Part shown: positions 8,513 to 17,473 of the stretch, piece after piece
Layout: each line of letters opens with the position of its first letter
How positions within the stretch are numbered: the first letter of the stretch is position 1
NCBI RefSeq assembly: GCF_937129525.1
Contig: NZ_CAKZNK010000068.1
Span: forward strand, 1-58,070
Direction of reading: 5' to 3'
DNA length: 58,070 nt
Source of the DNA: an uncultured Chloroflexus sp.
GTDB taxonomy: Bacteria > Chloroflexota > Chloroflexia > Chloroflexales > Chloroflexaceae
Made by a program: the position numbers and the translations under genes
The notes under the pieces: generated by a model
Told to the model about the DNA's origin: nothing
The model's database searches: none
The model's input: the letters and a program-made list of their open reading frames with translations, nothing else

Positions 8513-10210
8513 ATGGCGCAAGACATTCGTCTCACTCGTCTGCGACGGCACCGGTTTGCCCTCTGGCGGTTAATTGTTGCCAATATTATCGATGACCTGC
8601 GCATCGTGCGTGAGGCCTGGTTTCCCATCACTGCGCTCACGCTGGTGCTGGCGAGTTGCACCCTCTATTTGCGCTGGTTTTATCTCCCCGAACGCTGTGA
8701 TTGTCAGCCCGATACTGCGTTCGCTCTCTTCGAGACGCTCAAGTTACTGATCTTTCAGACTGATCTCGATCTGCCTGACGAAGTTATCGGACGCGCCCTA
8801 TTCTTTCTTACCCCCTTGTTCGGTCTCTTTTTCCTGTTGCAAAGCGCGGTTGATATTGGTCGATTACTGGTGGATAAGCGCGCCCGGCCAGATCGCTGGC
8901 AAGAGTCGCTGGCGGCTACCTATCGCGGCCATATGATTGTGTGTGGTTTGGGGCGGGTTGGCTATCGGGTTGTATTGCAACTGCTCGATTGTCGCCGTGA
9001 AGTGGTGGCAATCGAGTTCAATCCAAACTGTGAATTTGTGCCGATTCTGACCGGTCTGGGCGTGCCGGTAGTGCATGGCGATGCTCGTGATCCGGCAGTG
9101 CTGGCCCGGGCCGGCTTGCGGCGAGCGCAGGGTTTGATTGCGACCATCGACGATGATCTCAAGAATCTCGAGATTGCGCTGGCAGCGCGCCGTTTGCGCC
9201 CTGAATTGCCCACGGTGCAAAGAATCTTTAGTCGCGCGCTCGATGCTCGCATCGAGCGCACGTTTGGCCGCAATTCAGCCTTTAGTCCGGCGGCGCTGGC
9301 CGCGCCGACCTTTGCCGCTGCCCTGCTGAGTTCGCAGGTGCGCTATGTGCTTGATCTCCCGCGTGGTTTGTTGGGGGTTGCGTACATTACAGTCAGCGAT
9401 GATAGCCCGTTGATCGGACCGGTGGCTGAACTCGAAACCCGGTTTGGGGTGCGCCGCCTGCCAGGAGCTAATGCGCATTTGCCCGTTCTGCCGAGTGAAG
9501 AGATTGCGCTTGTGGGGCCATTATCGGCGCTCGAAGCGGCGCAGTGGGTTAATCGTCCACCGCCTGCGCGGCACAACGGCAGTTTGATCGTATGTGGCTT
9601 GGGGAAAGTTGGAACACAGGTTGTGCGCCTGCTCAATCGACGCGAACCACGTCCGCATCTGACGGTCATCTGTACTGTCGAGACGCCACAGCGCTACGTT
9701 GAGACGCTGACCAGCCAGGGAGTGCGTGTCTTGCGCGGCGATGCTCGCGATCCGGAGCTGTTGCGTGAAGCCGGGATCGAGCAGGCGGCAGCGCTGGCCG
9801 CACTCTACAGCGATGATCTGCTCAATTTGCAGATCGGGCTGGCGGTGCGGAGCCTCTACCCTGATGTGCATCTGGTATTGCGCGTCTTTAGCGATGTTCT
9901 GGCCGACCGACTGGCCGATCTGTTCGGGATTCACACTGCCTTTAGCACATCGGCGCTGGCGGCGCCGAGTCTGGTGGCTGCGGCGCTGCTGCCCGATGTC
10001 GAAGCTGCCTTTGATATTGGCGATCAGTTGCTGGTGGTGCGACGCCAGATCGTGACCGATCAGCGTAGCGGCAAGACGGTAGCCGAGTTGCGGGCAACCA
10101 ATCAGTTACCACTCAGTGTTCGTCGCGGTGACGATTTTCAGTGGTTACCGCCCGATAACCTGGTTATCGAAGCAGGCGACGAGATAGAGATATTAACCTA
10201 CCTGACCTGA
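8513..10210 (+). CDS. Two-transmembrane protein with tandem RCK (TrkA-N/TrkA-C) domains
   Basis: The 565-residue protein has two N-terminal hydrophobic helices and then two complete RCK units. The first Rossmann motif VCGLGRVGYRVV lies near residue 142 and the second VCGLGKVGTQVV near residue 359, each followed by an acidic strand end, a GDARDP signature and a TrkA-C-like domain. RCK domains bind NAD(H), ATP or other ligands and gate potassium channels. The segment between the helices reads LIFQTDLDLPDE where channels have TVGYGD, so no potassium selectivity filter is visible. It could be a degenerate channel, a regulator of another transporter or an ion-sensing protein. The ATG at 8513 is preferred over a TTG at 8459. 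Its 3' end overlaps the converging amidohydrolase gene by 13 bp. Confidence 0.8.
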   Translation: MAQDIRLTRLRRHRFALWRLIVANIIDDLRIVREAWFPITALTLVLASCTLYLRWFYLPERCDCQPDTAFALFETLKLLIFQTDLDLPDEVIGRALFFLTPLFGLFFLLQSAVDIGRLLVDKRARPDRWQESLAATYRGHMIVCGLGRVGYRVVLQLLDCRREVVAIEFNPNCEFVPILTGLGVPVVHGDARDPAVLARAGLRRAQGLIATIDDDLKNLEIALAARRLRPELPTVQRIFSRALDARIERTFGRNSAFSPAALAAPTFAAALLSSQVRYVLDLPRGLLGVAYITVSDDSPLIGPVAELETRFGVRRLPGANAHLPVLPSEEIALVGPLSALEAAQWVNRPPPARHNGSLIVCGLGKVGTQVVRLLNRREPRPHLTVICTVETPQRYVETLTSQGVRVLRGDARDPELLREAGIEQAAALAALYSDDLLNLQIGLAVRSLYPDVHLVLRVFSDVLADRLADLFGIHTAFSTSALAAPSLVAAALLPDVEAAFDIGDQLLVVRRQIVTDQRSGKTVAELRATNQLPLSVRRGDDFQWLPPDNLVIEAGDEIEILTYLT

Positions 10211-11820
10211 TCATGTCTGAACACGATCTTCCCGCCGACCATTGTGAGCGTAACCTGAGCGGTTGCGATCTGATCGAGGGGGCCGGTAGTGATGTCGCGG
10301 TCGAGCAGGATGAGATCGGCCAGATAGCCGGGCGCTAACCGTCCAAGCTCATGGTCGCGGAAACCGGCGTAGGCTGCCCAGGTCGTATAACCGGCCAGCG
10401 CCTCGGCAATAGAAAGGCGTTGATCGGGAAAGTCACTCTCTGGCGGGCTGAAGTCGAGCTTGCCCCGCGTGCAGGCCACCTGCATCCCACGCAGTGGCGA
10501 TGGATCGGCGACCGGCCAATCGCTACCAAGCGCCATTGTTGCCCCTGCCCGCAGCAGATCGCGCCAGGGAAACCCGAAGCGATGGCGTTGCATTCCCACC
10601 AATCGCCACCATGGATTCTGGCGATCCATGCCGAAATCGACGTGTAATGGTTGCACGGAAGCGATCACGCCGAGTTGGGCAAAGCGTGGTTGATCAGCCG
10701 GATCGACGATCTCGGCATGTTCGATACGGTGGCGGGAGTCGCGTTGACCGTTCGCGCGTCGGGCAGCGGCAAAAGCGTCAAGAGTCTGTCGCGCGCCGCC
10801 ATCGCCGATTGCATGCACGCAGACCTGCAAGCCGGCAGCGTCAGCGCGGGTAATCAGGTCAACGAACTCGACGGGATCGTAATTGGCGACACCGCGCTCG
10901 CCACTGCCATCGGCGTATGGCTCGATCATCAACGCGGTTTTGGCCTCAACCACGCCATCAACAAAGAGCTTGACCGCATCGGTCTGTATAAACGGATGGT
11001 TGTTTTGGCGCGCATCTGCGGCCCAGGCTGTGATCTGATGCGGATCGGTGCCGGGTGACAGTGAGAGTGGCAGCCGGATACGCACAGTCAATTCGCCTGC
11101 TGCTGCCAGTTCGCGGTAGCGCGCGCGTTGCGCTTCATCGCCGTCCATGTTGTGGATACTGGTTATCCCCAGAGCGTTGAGCTGGCGCATTGCGCGTTGT
11201 AGAAGATCGCGCAACTCGCGCTCGCCAGGGGGCGGGATCAAACGCCGCACCAGATCCATTGCGGGCGCTTCGCGCAGCTCGCCGCTGGCCCGTCCATCGG
11301 CTCCTATGACAACTGTGCTGAAAGGATTCCCGGTGTCGGCGCCGTCAAGGATGCCGGCGAGCTGAAGCGCTCGCGTATTTGCCCAGGCGGTATGGCCGTC
11401 GAACGCAGTCAACAACACTGGCCGGTCAGGGACGACGGCATCGAGTAGCCGCCGATCGGGAACCTCACCATCGGCAAACAGTCGGTAGCGCCAGCCGCGA
11501 CCGATCAACCATGCCGACAGGGGATGCGCCGCAGCGTAGGCTGCCAGACGAGCCTGCAAATCGGTCACGCTTTGAGCTGTTTCCAGGCGCAACATCCCAA
11601 GCGCGCGCGCGCCATTCTGGATGTGAAGATGACAGTCGGCCAGGCCAGGCAAAGCCAGCCTTCCGCCACCATCAATAATCTCGGTAGTCGAGTGTTGCCA
11701 CTGCGGCGCATCATCATCGGGACCGATCCAGATAATGCGATTGTGGCGGATCGCAATCGCCTGCAGACCAGGAATACCCGGCAGGCGAATCTGGCGCAAC
11801 AGCACATGAGCGAAGGTCAT
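10198..11820 (-). CDS. Metal-dependent amidohydrolase (YtcJ-like, amidohydrolase family 3)
   Basis: This is a 540-residue amidohydrolase-superfamily protein. The metal-binding pair is DCHLH (H64, H66). Later come VCVHAIGDGGARQ and HRIEHAEIV with the downstream His ligands, and LGSDWPV with the conserved Asp. A C-terminal beta segment (GYLADLILLDRDI) completes the composite beta-sandwich typical of this group. Members hydrolyse N-acyl, amide or related bonds, and the physiological substrate is usually unknown. The gene lies 17 bp downstream of the AEC transporter in the same direction, suggesting co-transcription and possibly a shared substrate. No secretion signal is evident, so it is expected in the cytoplasm. 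Confidence 0.88.
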   Translation of the reverse strand: MTFAHVLLRQIRLPGIPGLQAIAIRHNRIIWIGPDDDAPQWQHSTTEIIDGGGRLALPGLADCHLHIQNGARALGMLRLETAQSVTDLQARLAAYAAAHPLSAWLIGRGWRYRLFADGEVPDRRLLDAVVPDRPVLLTAFDGHTAWANTRALQLAGILDGADTGNPFSTVVIGADGRASGELREAPAMDLVRRLIPPPGERELRDLLQRAMRQLNALGITSIHNMDGDEAQRARYRELAAAGELTVRIRLPLSLSPGTDPHQITAWAADARQNNHPFIQTDAVKLFVDGVVEAKTALMIEPYADGSGERGVANYDPVEFVDLITRADAAGLQVCVHAIGDGGARQTLDAFAAARRANGQRDSRHRIEHAEIVDPADQPRFAQLGVIASVQPLHVDFGMDRQNPWWRLVGMQRHRFGFPWRDLLRAGATMALGSDWPVADPSPLRGMQVACTRGKLDFSPPESDFPDQRLSIAEALAGYTTWAAYAGFRDHELGRLAPGYLADLILLDRDITTGPLDQIATAQVTLTMVGGKIVFRHDQVR

Positions 11821-11837
11821 TGGCGGCTCCGTTGTGG

Positions 11838-12770
11838 TTAGCGGACGAGACTCAGCAATATACTCAATGTTACCAGACTGGCAAATGACGATACGACCAC
11901 CGTACTGACCACCAGTTGAGGGCGAGTATCGAATTCAATGGCCAGGATGGTGGTATTGACCGCGGTCGGCATACCGGCCATCATTACGCCCACCCCGAGC
12001 GCGATACCGTCCATACCGAGCAGACGCGCCAGCCCGAATGCAAGCAGCGGCGAGATGATCAGGCGAATCGCAGTGGCGAAAGCTACCATTGTCGGTTGAA
12101 CAATCGGCGCGCCAGCGCCCAATTGCACGCCAAGGATGAGTAACATGATTGGTAGTGCTGCCTCACTGAGCAAGGCGACACCTTCAAACAGGCTATGAGC
12201 GATGCCGCTCGCCGTAGCCGGATTGAAACCCAGCCAGCGCAGGGCCAATGCCCCGGCGACAGCGTACAGTTGGGGCATATGAATGAGCCGGTCAACGACT
12301 TGCCGCCATACATGTCGCTCGCCGCTGGCAGCGCCGGCAGCAGCGACAGCAACGCCTAACGTTTGAGCCATGATCGATTGCATGATAAAGTAGAAAACGC
12401 CGAGCGTGAAGCCGGCTTCGCCGAACGCAAAGCGCGATGCCGGAAGACCATAGTTGCCTGAATTCATAAACATACTGGTCAGCAAGAGCGCTGTCACCTC
12501 TTTGCCGCGCAACCGTAATACCAGGGCGCTGATCCAGACTGTCAGTGCCATCAACACCAGCACACCGACTGCAAAGAAGAGCATCCGTCCGGCATCAGGC
12601 CCGCGCAGATCGGCTCGCACCAGGGCGACGAAGATCAATGCTGGACTCAGCCCATAGATCATCAGCCGGTTGAGGGTGACCAGATCGAGTGGTAGGGTGC
12701 GGCGGAGCGCAAATCCTGCCGTTGCGACCACGGCAATCGGCAAGAGAACGTCGATCAGGATCGTGATCAT
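11838..12770 (-). CDS. AEC (auxin efflux carrier) family permease
   Basis: This 310-residue integral membrane protein has about ten hydrophobic segments arranged as two five-helix halves. It has the family-typical features LNRLMIYGLSPALIF in the first half and MMAGMPTAVNTTILA in the second, where a Pro-containing broken helix forms the transport site. AEC permeases move organic acids or other anions across the cytoplasmic membrane, usually outward. The specificity cannot be predicted. The likely ribosome site is GAGGAAAG just before the ATG. It heads a two-gene operon with the amidohydrolase and diverges from the DUF11 protein gene. Confidence 0.88.
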   Translation of the reverse strand: MITILIDVLLPIAVVATAGFALRRTLPLDLVTLNRLMIYGLSPALIFVALVRADLRGPDAGRMLFFAVGVLVLMALTVWISALVLRLRGKEVTALLLTSMFMNSGNYGLPASRFAFGEAGFTLGVFYFIMQSIMAQTLGVAVAAAGAASGERHVWRQVVDRLIHMPQLYAVAGALALRWLGFNPATASGIAHSLFEGVALLSEAALPIMLLILGVQLGAGAPIVQPTMVAFATAIRLIISPLLAFGLARLLGMDGIALGVGVMMAGMPTAVNTTILAIEFDTRPQLVVSTVVVSSFASLVTLSILLSLVR

Positions 12771-12858
12771 TCTTTCCTCAAGTTGAACAGATTTTCAGAT
12801 ACAGGATCGGGCCGCAGAAATATTCTGATATGGAAACGTTGCACTTATTCACTGACAG

Positions 12859-12888
12859 TGATACGTGGTAAACAAATAGTGCGTATCA
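12859..12888. promoter_or_regulatory. Inverted repeat in the AEC / DUF11 divergent region
   Basis: TGATAC (12859-12864) and GTATCA (12883-12888) form a 6-bp dyad with an 18-bp spacer in the 253-bp divergent region. Two direct GGTACG copies (12920 and 12936) lie nearby. They may be regulator sites, but the arms are short. Confidence 0.25.
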
Positions 12889-13023
12889 GGTAGATTTCTG
12901 GCTTGATCAACGACAAAATGGTACGATACAGAAGTGGTACGTTTTCGGTAACTGGCTAGCGATATAGTATGCTCTGATGACACCCTGTATGCGTTATAGT
13001 AAACATCGTTCACAGGAGAAGGT

Positions 13024-16000
13024 ATGTCGCGCAATAGCTCGTTTGCGAATACGCTACTTACACTCATCCTCATCCTGAACTTTTTACCGCTGTCTCTACT
13101 TCCTGCTAACGCCGCTGATTATACACCTGATCCTGATCTTGCTTCTGCCAGCGACGCACTGGTCGAAGCAATGGGAGACGAGATACCACCAGGCGAAGAA
13201 CCACCACCGATCACGCTTGAGCAAAGCGGTGTCAGTATTTCAATCCTGGCATCGCCGGCGCGCATTCGTGGTGGGGAGGATCTGATATATACCGTCTCGT
13301 ATGCAAATAACAGCGGGAGTGCGTTAAGCAATGTGCGCATCAAAGTGACGTGGACGTTCTGGTTTGGCTCTCGTCCATCAACGCTCAATGCCGATAAATA
13401 TCAGCAATATTGCGCTGCTACCGGCGCAAATGCCTGCGCTCCCATTAATGTAACCGGTCCAGCCGTGACACGCAGTGGTTCACCTGAATATAACTCGACA
13501 ACCAATGTTGGCAGCTACACCTACACGATTGGCGATCTGGCAAATGGCGTAAGTGGGAGTTTCCAGATCGCTTTGCGTGTTCCGGAAAATGTCTATCCGC
13601 TAATTGGCAAAGAACCGCGTCGTCCTTCAGCGTCGGCTGAACTCTTTGTCGGTAGTGAAAGCACAGCTCGCGTGGTTGCCAATTCATCGGCGCTGGTTGA
13701 AGGTCCGCTCTTCCGACTGGAAAAGGAGCGTACCGTCAGCGGGCTAAATCCGCGCATCTTTCCCACCCAGACGGGTGAGTTTCGGTTGCGTCTGAGCAAT
13801 GTTGATCGCGAAGACTCTATTACGGCAACGAATGTCAAGTTGACCGATGTAGTTCCTTTAGGCGCCGAGTTTGTCAGCAGTGTGCGAGGGCCTGATCGGA
13901 CGCCTTTCTTGCCGGCGCAAACGGTGGTTAACGGGCGGGTAGTGTTAACCTGGACGATCGATCAACTTGCTCGTGGTCAGACGATCGACATTTTCGTTAC
14001 CTTTCGCAAGCTCGATATCGAGCCATGTGACCGGATGGAAAACAAAAAAGCCGATTACTACGTGACCAGTGACGAGATCCCCTTCCAACCGGGTAGCGCT
14101 ACCAATCGTTACCAGATCCCGCCGCAAACCAGTAGCGTTTCATACAGTGTGCGTCCGCCTGTCGAAGTGGTCTTCGGTTCAACCCAGCCTGTCGTGTTCG
14201 GTGAACGCGGTAGCTTTACCTTCAAGGTGCGGAACTACTGGCCACAGGCCCTCAATGGATTGCGCGTAAATATTGTCTTGCAGCCTAACGTGCGCTATGT
14301 GCCGGGAAGCGCTAGCGCCGTTGGTACCTTTACTGCACAGGGGCCAACCGAAACAACTGGTGGAACGTTAAGCTGGCAATTCAACATGCCGGCAGGCACT
14401 ATAAGCACACCCGTTGAGCAGAGTTTCGCTTTCGAAGTAACCGGGCGTTATACCACTGAAGGCAATGAGACAACGGTGGGTAGTGTCGTGGTGCCTGCCG
14501 GGGTGCCACAGTTCTGCAATGTTGCCGATATTGGTGGCTTTAATGTAGTGCCACGCCTTGCAGTCGCCAAATATTCCGAGGCTGAACGAAGCGGCACGAA
14601 TTATATCGCCCGGAATAATCAACCATTCCAGTATGTCATCTCGCTGATCAACAACAGTTCGCAATCGATCAACGATATCAAGGTCTACGATTTGCTCCCT
14701 GCCGGCAATCAGGCTGATTTTTCTTATGTCGCAAACAGCGCAACGATTGATAGCGGTAATCCCGATGAGGCTACGCCTTTTGAGCCGATGATTAGTAGCA
14801 CACCAAGCGGCTCGCTTGAGCGCACGACCCTGATCTGGGAAGGTATCGACCTGGCGCCGGGCGAATCCCGTTATATCCGGTATAACGTGATTACGCGCGG
14901 CCAGTTGCTTAATCGCGCTTACTGCAATGATCTCGATCAGCAGCGCATGGTCAATGCTCTGATAAATCCTGATCCCTCCTTGAACGGTGAAGAGATTGAA
15001 TTTGTCAGCGCGCGCGCCTGTGTTCGCATTTCGCCAAACATTCAGATCAGCAAAGTCTTTAGCGATGCTGGTGGCGCTAATCTGGGAACGACGCGCATTA
15101 TCACCGGTCCGGTGCCGCCAGGTGGCCAGACGCTTTACTTCACGTTGACTATTACCAACGCTGAAACGGCTAACACTTATACCGCCGGTCTGGTTGATTT
15201 TGCTCCGCAAGAACTGGCATTTCAGGCGGTCGAATTCAGTAATCTACCCATTGACAAACGTCAACCTGAGATTAGCGGCACTAATCCCTGGACATGGCCA
15301 ACCCTGGCGATCCCCCCTGGCCAGACCTACACCGTGCGGATTCGCACACTCTTCAACCCGCCGTGTATCACCGATGAGTATACAAACCGGATCGGCTATA
15401 CCTTCATCGATCCGACCACCGGTCAGAGTTCGCGTGTATCGCCACGTCCGCCGATTGAAGCCGTTATTGACTATCGTTGCGGAACCAATCGGCTTGACTA
15501 CGACATTCAGGTGGATCGCGCAAACTTGAGCTTACGTGATCGAGGCCTCTTTACACTTAGGGTGCGAAATCTGAATGCAAACGCTCCCCTGAGCAATGTC
15601 ATCGCCTATGCCTTTTTGCCGCCGCGTTATCTCTACAGTCAGACGGTCAGTAACCACGGATTTGATGGCCAGCGTTCCTTGCCTGATGGCTATACTGAAT
15701 TGCGCTGGAGGATTCCCTCCATTCCAGCAGGGGGTCAGGTTGATGTGCTGTTCCGCGCTTTTTCTGCTGATGTAATCGGCTCAAGTCGGGTATATGCCCG
15801 CGCAACGGCTGACAACTTGCTCTCGGCAACGTGTGCGGCTCTAAATCGTTGCGCATTGTACTCTGTTGACGAACAGAGTCATCAAATGGCTTTCGTTGTG
15901 GTTACTACCCGTCCACTCCACACCTACACACCGCGAATCGAGGGTATCAACGAGTGCGCGGTAGCGGGTGATGAGCGGCTGTATACTCTGACGTTACTTA

Positions 16001-16770
16001 ATACGAACCTGATCCCCTACACCAATACGACCGTTACACTCACGCTGCCAATTGGATTAAGCTATGTTCGATCTGATAATGGCTTTCCAGCGCCGCAAAG
16101 TATCAATTACCTCACTACCGGCACTCAGGCAGGTTCAACCCAGGTCGTCTGGCGGAATCTAACCGTGCCGGCCAAGCCTTCCTCGGCTGATGTCAGTCAG
16201 TTGACGCTGCAAATCTTGTTGCGCGTCGGACAGGTTTGGAGCGATCAGGGAACCAGTGTTGAAGTGACCAGCCCTGACGGGATCATTCCACGCACTGATG
16301 GCGAGGTAGATCCAACGGTACGCATCTGTGTGACCGGGCCGGCAGTCGCCAAAACGGCAAGTATAACGACGTTGCCGCCCTTCATGCCGGGTGATCCAAA
16401 CCCGACATTCCTCTACCAGATCGAAGCAGTCAATCCGACGAATAGTTCTTATACTATTACCCTGCGTGATGTGCTTCCGGCTGGTCTGACCTACAATGCG
16501 ATGTTGCGCGGTTCAGCGCCGCAGATCAGTACCAGTAGTGGGCGGACTGTATTGACGTGGAATAATCTTACGGTGCCTGCCCAGAGTGGTAGCACGCCCG
16601 GACGGGTGAGCTTGCTCTTCCGGGTCACCGCTAATCCGGCACAGATAAACGGCGATCTGACCAATACGGTAAACATTGTGAATAGTTCAGTTGAGATAAC
16701 CGATCAATTGCTGGATGCGCCTGTTTCATTTAGCAGGCCGCAGCTCTGGATACCGATCGTTGTCCGTTAA
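13024..16770 (+). CDS. Large secreted DUF11-repeat surface protein
   Basis: The 1248-residue protein starts with a signal peptide (hydrophobic stretch TLLTLILILNFLPLSLLP, cleavage expected after ANA). The rest is a string of about eight Ig-like DUF11 (conserved repeat) domains. Their openings include GGEDLIYTVSYANNSG, GERGSFTFKVRNYWPQA and PNPTFLYQIEAVNPTNSS, each followed by a D(V/L)LPAG-type strand. Such proteins sit on the cell surface or are released, with adhesive or structural roles. There is no LPXTG or transmembrane anchor; the protein ends abruptly in LWIPIVVR, matching the end of another secreted protein in this window (36669-38372). The ribosome site AGGAG (13014-13018) sets the start. 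It appears monocistronic. Confidence 0.88.
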   Translation: MSRNSSFANTLLTLILILNFLPLSLLPANAADYTPDPDLASASDALVEAMGDEIPPGEEPPPITLEQSGVSISILASPARIRGGEDLIYTVSYANNSGSALSNVRIKVTWTFWFGSRPSTLNADKYQQYCAATGANACAPINVTGPAVTRSGSPEYNSTTNVGSYTYTIGDLANGVSGSFQIALRVPENVYPLIGKEPRRPSASAELFVGSESTARVVANSSALVEGPLFRLEKERTVSGLNPRIFPTQTGEFRLRLSNVDREDSITATNVKLTDVVPLGAEFVSSVRGPDRTPFLPAQTVVNGRVVLTWTIDQLARGQTIDIFVTFRKLDIEPCDRMENKKADYYVTSDEIPFQPGSATNRYQIPPQTSSVSYSVRPPVEVVFGSTQPVVFGERGSFTFKVRNYWPQALNGLRVNIVLQPNVRYVPGSASAVGTFTAQGPTETTGGTLSWQFNMPAGTISTPVEQSFAFEVTGRYTTEGNETTVGSVVVPAGVPQFCNVADIGGFNVVPRLAVAKYSEAERSGTNYIARNNQPFQYVISLINNSSQSINDIKVYDLLPAGNQADFSYVANSATIDSGNPDEATPFEPMISSTPSGSLERTTLIWEGIDLAPGESRYIRYNVITRGQLLNRAYCNDLDQQRMVNALINPDPSLNGEEIEFVSARACVRISPNIQISKVFSDAGGANLGTTRIITGPVPPGGQTLYFTLTITNAETANTYTAGLVDFAPQELAFQAVEFSNLPIDKRQPEISGTNPWTWPTLAIPPGQTYTVRIRTLFNPPCITDEYTNRIGYTFIDPTTGQSSRVSPRPPIEAVIDYRCGTNRLDYDIQVDRANLSLRDRGLFTLRVRNLNANAPLSNVIAYAFLPPRYLYSQTVSNHGFDGQRSLPDGYTELRWRIPSIPAGGQVDVLFRAFSADVIGSSRVYARATADNLLSATCAALNRCALYSVDEQSHQMAFVVVTTRPLHTYTPRIEGINECAVAGDERLYTLTLLNTNLIPYTNTTVTLTLPIGLSYVRSDNGFPAPQSINYLTTGTQAGSTQVVWRNLTVPAKPSSADVSQLTLQILLRVGQVWSDQGTSVEVTSPDGIIPRTDGEVDPTVRICVTGPAVAKTASITTLPPFMPGDPNPTFLYQIEAVNPTNSSYTITLRDVLPAGLTYNAMLRGSAPQISTSSGRTVLTWNNLTVPAQSGSTPGRVSLLFRVTANPAQINGDLTNTVNIVNSSVEITDQLLDAPVSFSRPQLWIPIVVR

Positions 16771-16777
16771 TGAGCGC

Positions 16778-16805
16778 GCGGGGCGCGTTGTCTGGCGTGC
16801 CCCGC
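16778..16805 (+). terminator. Stem-loop after the DUF11 gene
   Basis: A 10-bp GC-rich stem (16778-16787 with 16796-16805, one G-U pair) and an 8-nt loop begin 8 bases after the stop. There is no T-run. Confidence 0.45.
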
Positions 16806-16824
16806 ATAGTAAGCCGGAGTCGTA

Positions 16825-17037
16825 ATGAACTGCTGGCATTGCAACCGACCAGCCCATGGCGCGTGTATTTTCTGCGGGCGCGCAGTCTGTCGCGATCACG
16901 CGCAAGAGATGCCTCATATTGTCGCGCTGTATGCCGATCGCAAAGGCAATCATAAAGCTATTATCACCGCTCATGCCCTGTTTTGCGGTTTGTGTGAGCC
17001 GCGTGAGGATCCAGTCGAATTACCTGAATTGCGGTGA
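16825..17037 (+). CDS. Small zinc-binding protein (DUF2180-like)
   Basis: This 70-residue protein begins MNCWHCNRPAHGACIFCG and has a regular CxxC...CxxC...C/H pattern through RAVCRDHA, plus a later CGLC pair. The spacing resembles DUF2180 and B-box-like zinc modules found as stand-alone small proteins in archaea and Chloroflexota. No enzymatic motif is present. A role in protein or nucleic-acid binding is possible but not shown. It lies about 200 bp before another small zinc-ribbon protein gene on the same strand. The family assignment is tentative. Confidence 0.65.
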   Translation: MNCWHCNRPAHGACIFCGRAVCRDHAQEMPHIVALYADRKGNHKAIITAHALFCGLCEPREDPVELPELR

Positions 17038-17171
17038 TAATCGATACCGACAATATCGTCTGATCTGGTTACGGCGATGTGACTCTTCTTGGCGGCCATA
17101 CACCAGTTCCATAGTTGCGTAAATGTTAGCGTAAAGATAAGCAAACCGTTATGCAAGACGCCTGACCGCCG

Positions 17172-17180
17172 TGGTATAAT
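17172..17180 (+). promoter_or_regulatory. Extended -10 promoter for the FmdB-like gene
   Basis: TGGTATAAT (TG at 17172-17173, TATAAT at 17175-17180) is a perfect extended -10 element. No good -35 hexamer is seen. It lies 54 bp before the ATG of the zinc-ribbon gene. Confidence 0.55.
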
Positions 17181-17233
17181 GCGGTTGGGCCTCGTCCGCC
17201 CTCCTCTTTCCCCTGATTTCATGAGGTGAACGT

Positions 17234-17470
17234 ATGCCGATGTACGAGTATAGCTGTTTGGACTGCGCGCGTCAGTTCGAGCGGCTGTTGCCCATGAATG
17301 CAACCGACCAGACTGTCACCTGCCCATTCTGTCAGAGTGCGCAAACCCGGCGTCGCCTGTCGCTCTTTGCTGCACATAGTCGAGGAGAGGCTGTTGCAAT
17401 GGCGTCGGCGCCGGCGACAACCAGCGGTGGGTGTGGTTGCAGTGGCTGTAGTTGTGGATCACGGAGTTAG
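17234..17470 (+). CDS. FmdB-family zinc ribbon protein
   Basis: This 78-residue protein opens with MPMYEYSCLDCARQFE and has a second CPFC pair, the diagnostic zinc-ribbon arrangement of the FmdB family. The C-terminus is a Gly/Cys-rich tail (SGGCGCSGCSCGS) that is common in these proteins. FmdB was first described as a putative regulator of formamidase genes. A formamidase-like gene does occur in this window, but 38 kb away (55321-56259), so no link is implied. GAGGTGA just upstream is the ribosome site. The next gene starts 3 bp after the stop, so the two are almost certainly co-transcribed. Confidence 0.9.
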   Translation: MPMYEYSCLDCARQFERLLPMNATDQTVTCPFCQSAQTRRRLSLFAAHSRGEAVAMASAPATTSGGCGCSGCSCGSRS

Positions 17471-17473
17471 CAT

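Noticed and set aside
14368-15210. A 280-residue minus-strand open frame
   Set aside because: It lies fully inside the DUF11 gene on the other strand; no family features or ribosome site, and the plus-strand protein is clearly real.
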